From assembly GCA_018676675.1 (NCBI GenBank), contig JABHEG010000073.1, positions 1 through 64,000 of the forward strand: 64,000 nucleotides of DNA, read 5' to 3'. Numbering within the stretch: position 1 is the first letter of the stretch; every line of letters starts with the position of its first letter. Positions 62,401-64,000 of this stretch are shown in pieces. The notes under the pieces were generated by a model. It had not been told where the DNA came from. It did not search any database and saw nothing but the letters and a program-made list of their open reading frames with translations. Position numbers and translations under genes: made by a program. The stretch is from Lentisphaerota bacterium (GTDB lineage Bacteria > Verrucomicrobiota > Lentisphaeria > Oligosphaerales > JABHEG01).

Positions 62401-64000
62401 TGGTGGCTGGTCCTGCCGCGAATGCGACAGAAATATCGTGGACGATCAGGTTCGCACAGAGGTCAGGTACGGGCCACGAACGGCTCCCTGAAGACGGGTG
62501 GTCGACCGTCAATCGCGTGCCATACACCGACGTCCGGCTCAGGACGCGCCGCAACGCCACCGTCTCTGCGGCGTTCGCCGTGAGACAAAGAACCCTGAGC
62601 TCGCTCCGTTCAGCAAGCTGGTGGGCCAGCCTGCCGTTGCCTCCGCTGAGGACGACGCAATACCCCTTTCTCACGCCCGAAAGCCGGAGGAGTTCGTCAG
62701 CTTCGACGTCGTAACGCAGAGACACGTCGTCTGGTGGGAAGGGCTTTTGCACGGCGGTCACAGTCTGCTCAACGCACTCCACTTTGCGCGTGCCGAAGCA
62801 ATGAATGGACCCCGTGTCTGTGCTCACGAAAAGGTACCCATTCGCGACCGCAAGGCCGCCAACCACCCCCTCGACAGCGCCCTCCCATGTCTGCGTACCC
62901 GAGTGCGTGTCCACGGCGATTACCCGGCCGACCCCGCCGGCGAAGAGCGTGGTGTCTGCTAGAACCATCGTGTGCAGGCCCTCGGAATCCAGCCGCCATT
63001 TCGCCCCCGCTTCCCCCTTGCGGTGTCGAGCCAGATGCCCGCGAAGATCGCTCAGCTTGGTCTCCTCATGGGGAGTGCGCTTCTTGTACCAGGATTCGAG
63101 CCCGTTGATTTCGACCTGCAGATCCATCTCGCCGCGAAACGCTTTCCTTTCCACAGCCCGGATTCCTGACGTGGAAAGGAGGAAGTACGTATCGAGGGTG
63201 GCCACGGCCTGCTTCTCGCGGAAACGCATGACCACCTTCCCTGTTTCCGGATCATAGGCGGTAGCATACGCGCTGACGGAGGGGTTCCCGGGGCTGGCGA
63301 CGAGAGCGCCATCAAGAAGCGACAGGGCCGCACCCCCGAACTTGAGAGCCGCGCCCTGCCAGGACTCGGCATGCTGCCAGTAAAGCAACTCCCCGGAGTC
63401 TTTGGCGAAGGCGGCGGGGACCGATCTGCCCGCCGGAATGAACAGACGGTCGCGGTCCACCACCATGGGCCCTTGAGGGGGAACGCCGCTGAACCCATCA
63501 CAGCCCGGATGCGGGTGCTGAGTGTAAGCGGAGCCGGAACTGTCGTTCGTCCAGATTGGCCTCCCGGTGTCAGCATCCAGTGCATGGATGTAGACTCCTT
63601 CCGCAGGGAAAAGCCCGGCGGCCACATAGGCCACACCGGCATCCACCAACACACCGGTCCGGACGGGCCAGAGAGAGATGACCTTCCCGTGGCCAATCAC
63701 GCGAGTGTCCTGAGGGGCAACGCGAGCAGCCCAGATTTCATTGCCCTCGCGAGCGTCCAGACAACGTACCCAGCCATCATCAGCGCCCACGTAGAGCTTG
63801 CCTTCCCGGTAGGCTGGAGCCACTCGCACGGCCGCCCCGCCGCAGAACGTCCATCGTGTGGCTCCGGTGTCCGCTTCCAGCGCGGTAACAGTGCCATCGG
63901 CTGAGGAGGGGACGAAAACCAGGCCTTGCGTAGCGATAGCATGATTGGCCACGTCGAACGTGGCCTTGGCTTCGTTCCACTGGTCTTTTGGCCACGAGGG
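59450..64000 (-). CDS. PQQ-type beta-propeller giant with inserted methyltransferase-like domain and malectin/LamG tail (partial)
   Basis: At least 1516 residues are visible; the frame is open across the right edge, so the true start lies outside. The last codons before the GTG at 63952 read on as QWNEAKATFD, confirming this. Residues about 1-400 (from the GTG) are PQQ-like blades with YVGADDGWVRCLDAREGNEIW-type repeats. About 420-560 resembles a class I SAM methyltransferase (VLSGGNGRLAHQLAE motif I, EISRILRPCGGTVLVRR). About 600-1060 holds more blades. About 1120-1255 is malectin-like, and about 1330-1500 is LamG/concanavalin-like. The methyltransferase lacks a perfect GxGxG motif and may be non-catalytic. 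Function is unknown; localisation is probably extracytoplasmic. Confidence 0.75.
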   Translation of the reverse strand, partial: PSWPKDQWNEAKATFDVANHAIATQGLVFVPSSADGTVTALEADTGATRWTFCGGAAVRVAPAYREGKLYVGADDGWVRCLDAREGNEIWAARVAPQDTRVIGHGKVISLWPVRTGVLVDAGVAYVAAGLFPAEGVYIHALDADTGRPIWTNDSSGSAYTQHPHPGCDGFSGVPPQGPMVVDRDRLFIPAGRSVPAAFAKDSGELLYWQHAESWQGAALKFGGAALSLLDGALVASPGNPSVSAYATAYDPETGKVVMRFREKQAVATLDTYFLLSTSGIRAVERKAFRGEMDLQVEINGLESWYKKRTPHEETKLSDLRGHLARHRKGEAGAKWRLDSEGLHTMVLADTTLFAGGVGRVIAVDTHSGTQTWEGAVEGVVGGLAVANGYLFVSTDTGSIHCFGTRKVECVEQTVTAVQKPFPPDDVSLRYDVEADELLRLSGVRKGYCVVLSGGNGRLAHQLAERSELRVLCLTANAAETVALRRVLSRTSVYGTRLTVDHPSSGSRSWPVPDLCANLIVHDISVAFAAGPATMQEISRILRPCGGTVLVRREGEPTPGIEVLEAWARGSTGVVLERAGENGRWLRAVRGALPGTADWSHQYGSAAATACSEDQLAHGPFELLWFGEPGPTKSIKGSVSPLVVDGRLLIARSPLQAYDAYNGTPLWESAIRDASFVAAGGDSLYVTRQNGSECTRVSAASGETTGTFRLPESASLGTADLWGILAVEGDTVFGTALSQFRLESADAPLKEDFAQLAITRKLTQARGRVALHSSPHWLIRQMDTWLEELEGGPGEAIPPDRLAVYKGRILRQLAGVSSRSLHALERTSGTPRWVFVPGPGRYICHASVAIGDGNVFVVEGREAPDGKTTKHLVALDAETGTRLWATDVDLTTYCKPGPILHRPPHRVLVDSAECLSLAYRDGVVVLGEVWGGQNLFALSAADGALLWSHPVRYNYYYRRRSMVVGQAVYTDRFAYDLHSGKPLQRKHPITGEMGNWTYNRSYGCGGSSASARALFFRSSVLSYFDLDSDQGITNFGGVRPGCWINVIPANGLLVAPDQTRGCTCPYPIKASLALRPSARERHWSFISLSGPPTPVKHLAVNLGAPGDRRDETGKLWFGYPRPFHPRGFRFSLDCEFNEGMGFYRGAPDGHPFEGGLAWVYSSGCTGLRKLSIPLQAKGSAPGRFDVVLHFASPAPAVARTRVFDVVVQSNVVCSRLTLAGQAGSSQSGRRHVLKGVVASDLLTVELRPDSTAMTAASAPVLNGVEVTRVSPLNSRSDTADVLEERPLARWTWSGPDPLQNRVKPGTCDAVARGGAIARDGRVVVTDGGTIGKPAGVKDDSFVEFGKITELSGATAFAWTFAGLRFDRPRNHIVAGSIENGFGPGSLFFVSAQANPTLGAGTVSLVLWGIDSDGKTAAKANTPFPGLDLVPGAVWDLQVLYDASRGPHANVGCRVRREGMDWGAIRWRGNPVMALNPAYTESVKAQAVYLGKYSPASTLASALSVGEVTLRCGKDVVP

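Overview
The window is about 64 kb of GC-rich bacterial chromosome with densely packed genes. Short gaps, ATGA overlaps and clear Shine-Dalgarno sequences support most starts chosen here. The gene content suggests a free-living, glycan-degrading, Gram-negative member of the PVC superphylum (Lentisphaerae, Kiritimatiellae or Planctomycetes-like). The signs are heparinase-like giant secreted proteins, VCBS and PQQ propellers fused to malectin, LamG and CBM-like domains, GH42, GH16 and DUF2961-like enzymes, a ceramidase-fold paralogue, and a TonB/ExbBD system with LptE- and BamD-like outer-membrane genes. The phylum call is inference; no 16S or tRNA gene was found.

Layout. 1-2.9 kb: a PadR regulator and a HAAS-domain membrane protein. 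3.0-24.1 kb (minus) and 24.3-28.5 kb (plus): a large polysaccharide-utilisation region. It holds a GH16 enzyme, a membrane-anchored concanavalin-fold protein, an SGNH esterase, a 1972-residue multidomain protein, a PepSY protein with an extreme charged tail, a TIM-barrel-like protein, a GH42, a toroid-type lyase candidate, a DUF2961-like protein, a secreted glycosidase-like protein and a right-handed beta-helix protein. There is no SusC/SusD pair and no sulfatase in the window. 28.7-31.8 kb: btuF-btuD-btuC behind a cobalamin riboswitch. 32.1-36.2 kb: htpG-groES-groEL with a strong terminator. 36.5-38.4 kb: an IclR regulator divergent from a QueG-like iron-sulfur protein. 38.5-40.9 kb: proC and dapA, separated by a short element with terminal inverted repeats.

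40.95-47.3 kb: a six-gene operon DUF3450, TtpC-like, exbB, exbD, tonB, TPR, which resembles the Vibrio TonB2 arrangement. 47.6-48.9 kb: a ceramidase-fold protein with altered active-site residues. 49.2-52.2 kb: BamD-like, LptE-like, ispF and metallo-beta-lactamase-fold genes. 52.6-59.4 kb: a translation operon, nusA-infB-rbfA-nrnA-truB-ribF, preceded by a promoter and two tandem terminator-like hairpins. 59.45-64 kb: a PQQ-propeller giant with an inserted methyltransferase-like domain; its start lies beyond the window.

An intergenic repeat family (55- or 61-bp tandem units) occurs at 31.9 and 48.9 kb, and its core recurs at 28.57 kb. The least conventional items are this repeat family, the 39.5-kb inverted-repeat element, the nusA leader, the TonB2-like operon outside its usual group, and the giant multidomain proteins of the glycan locus.
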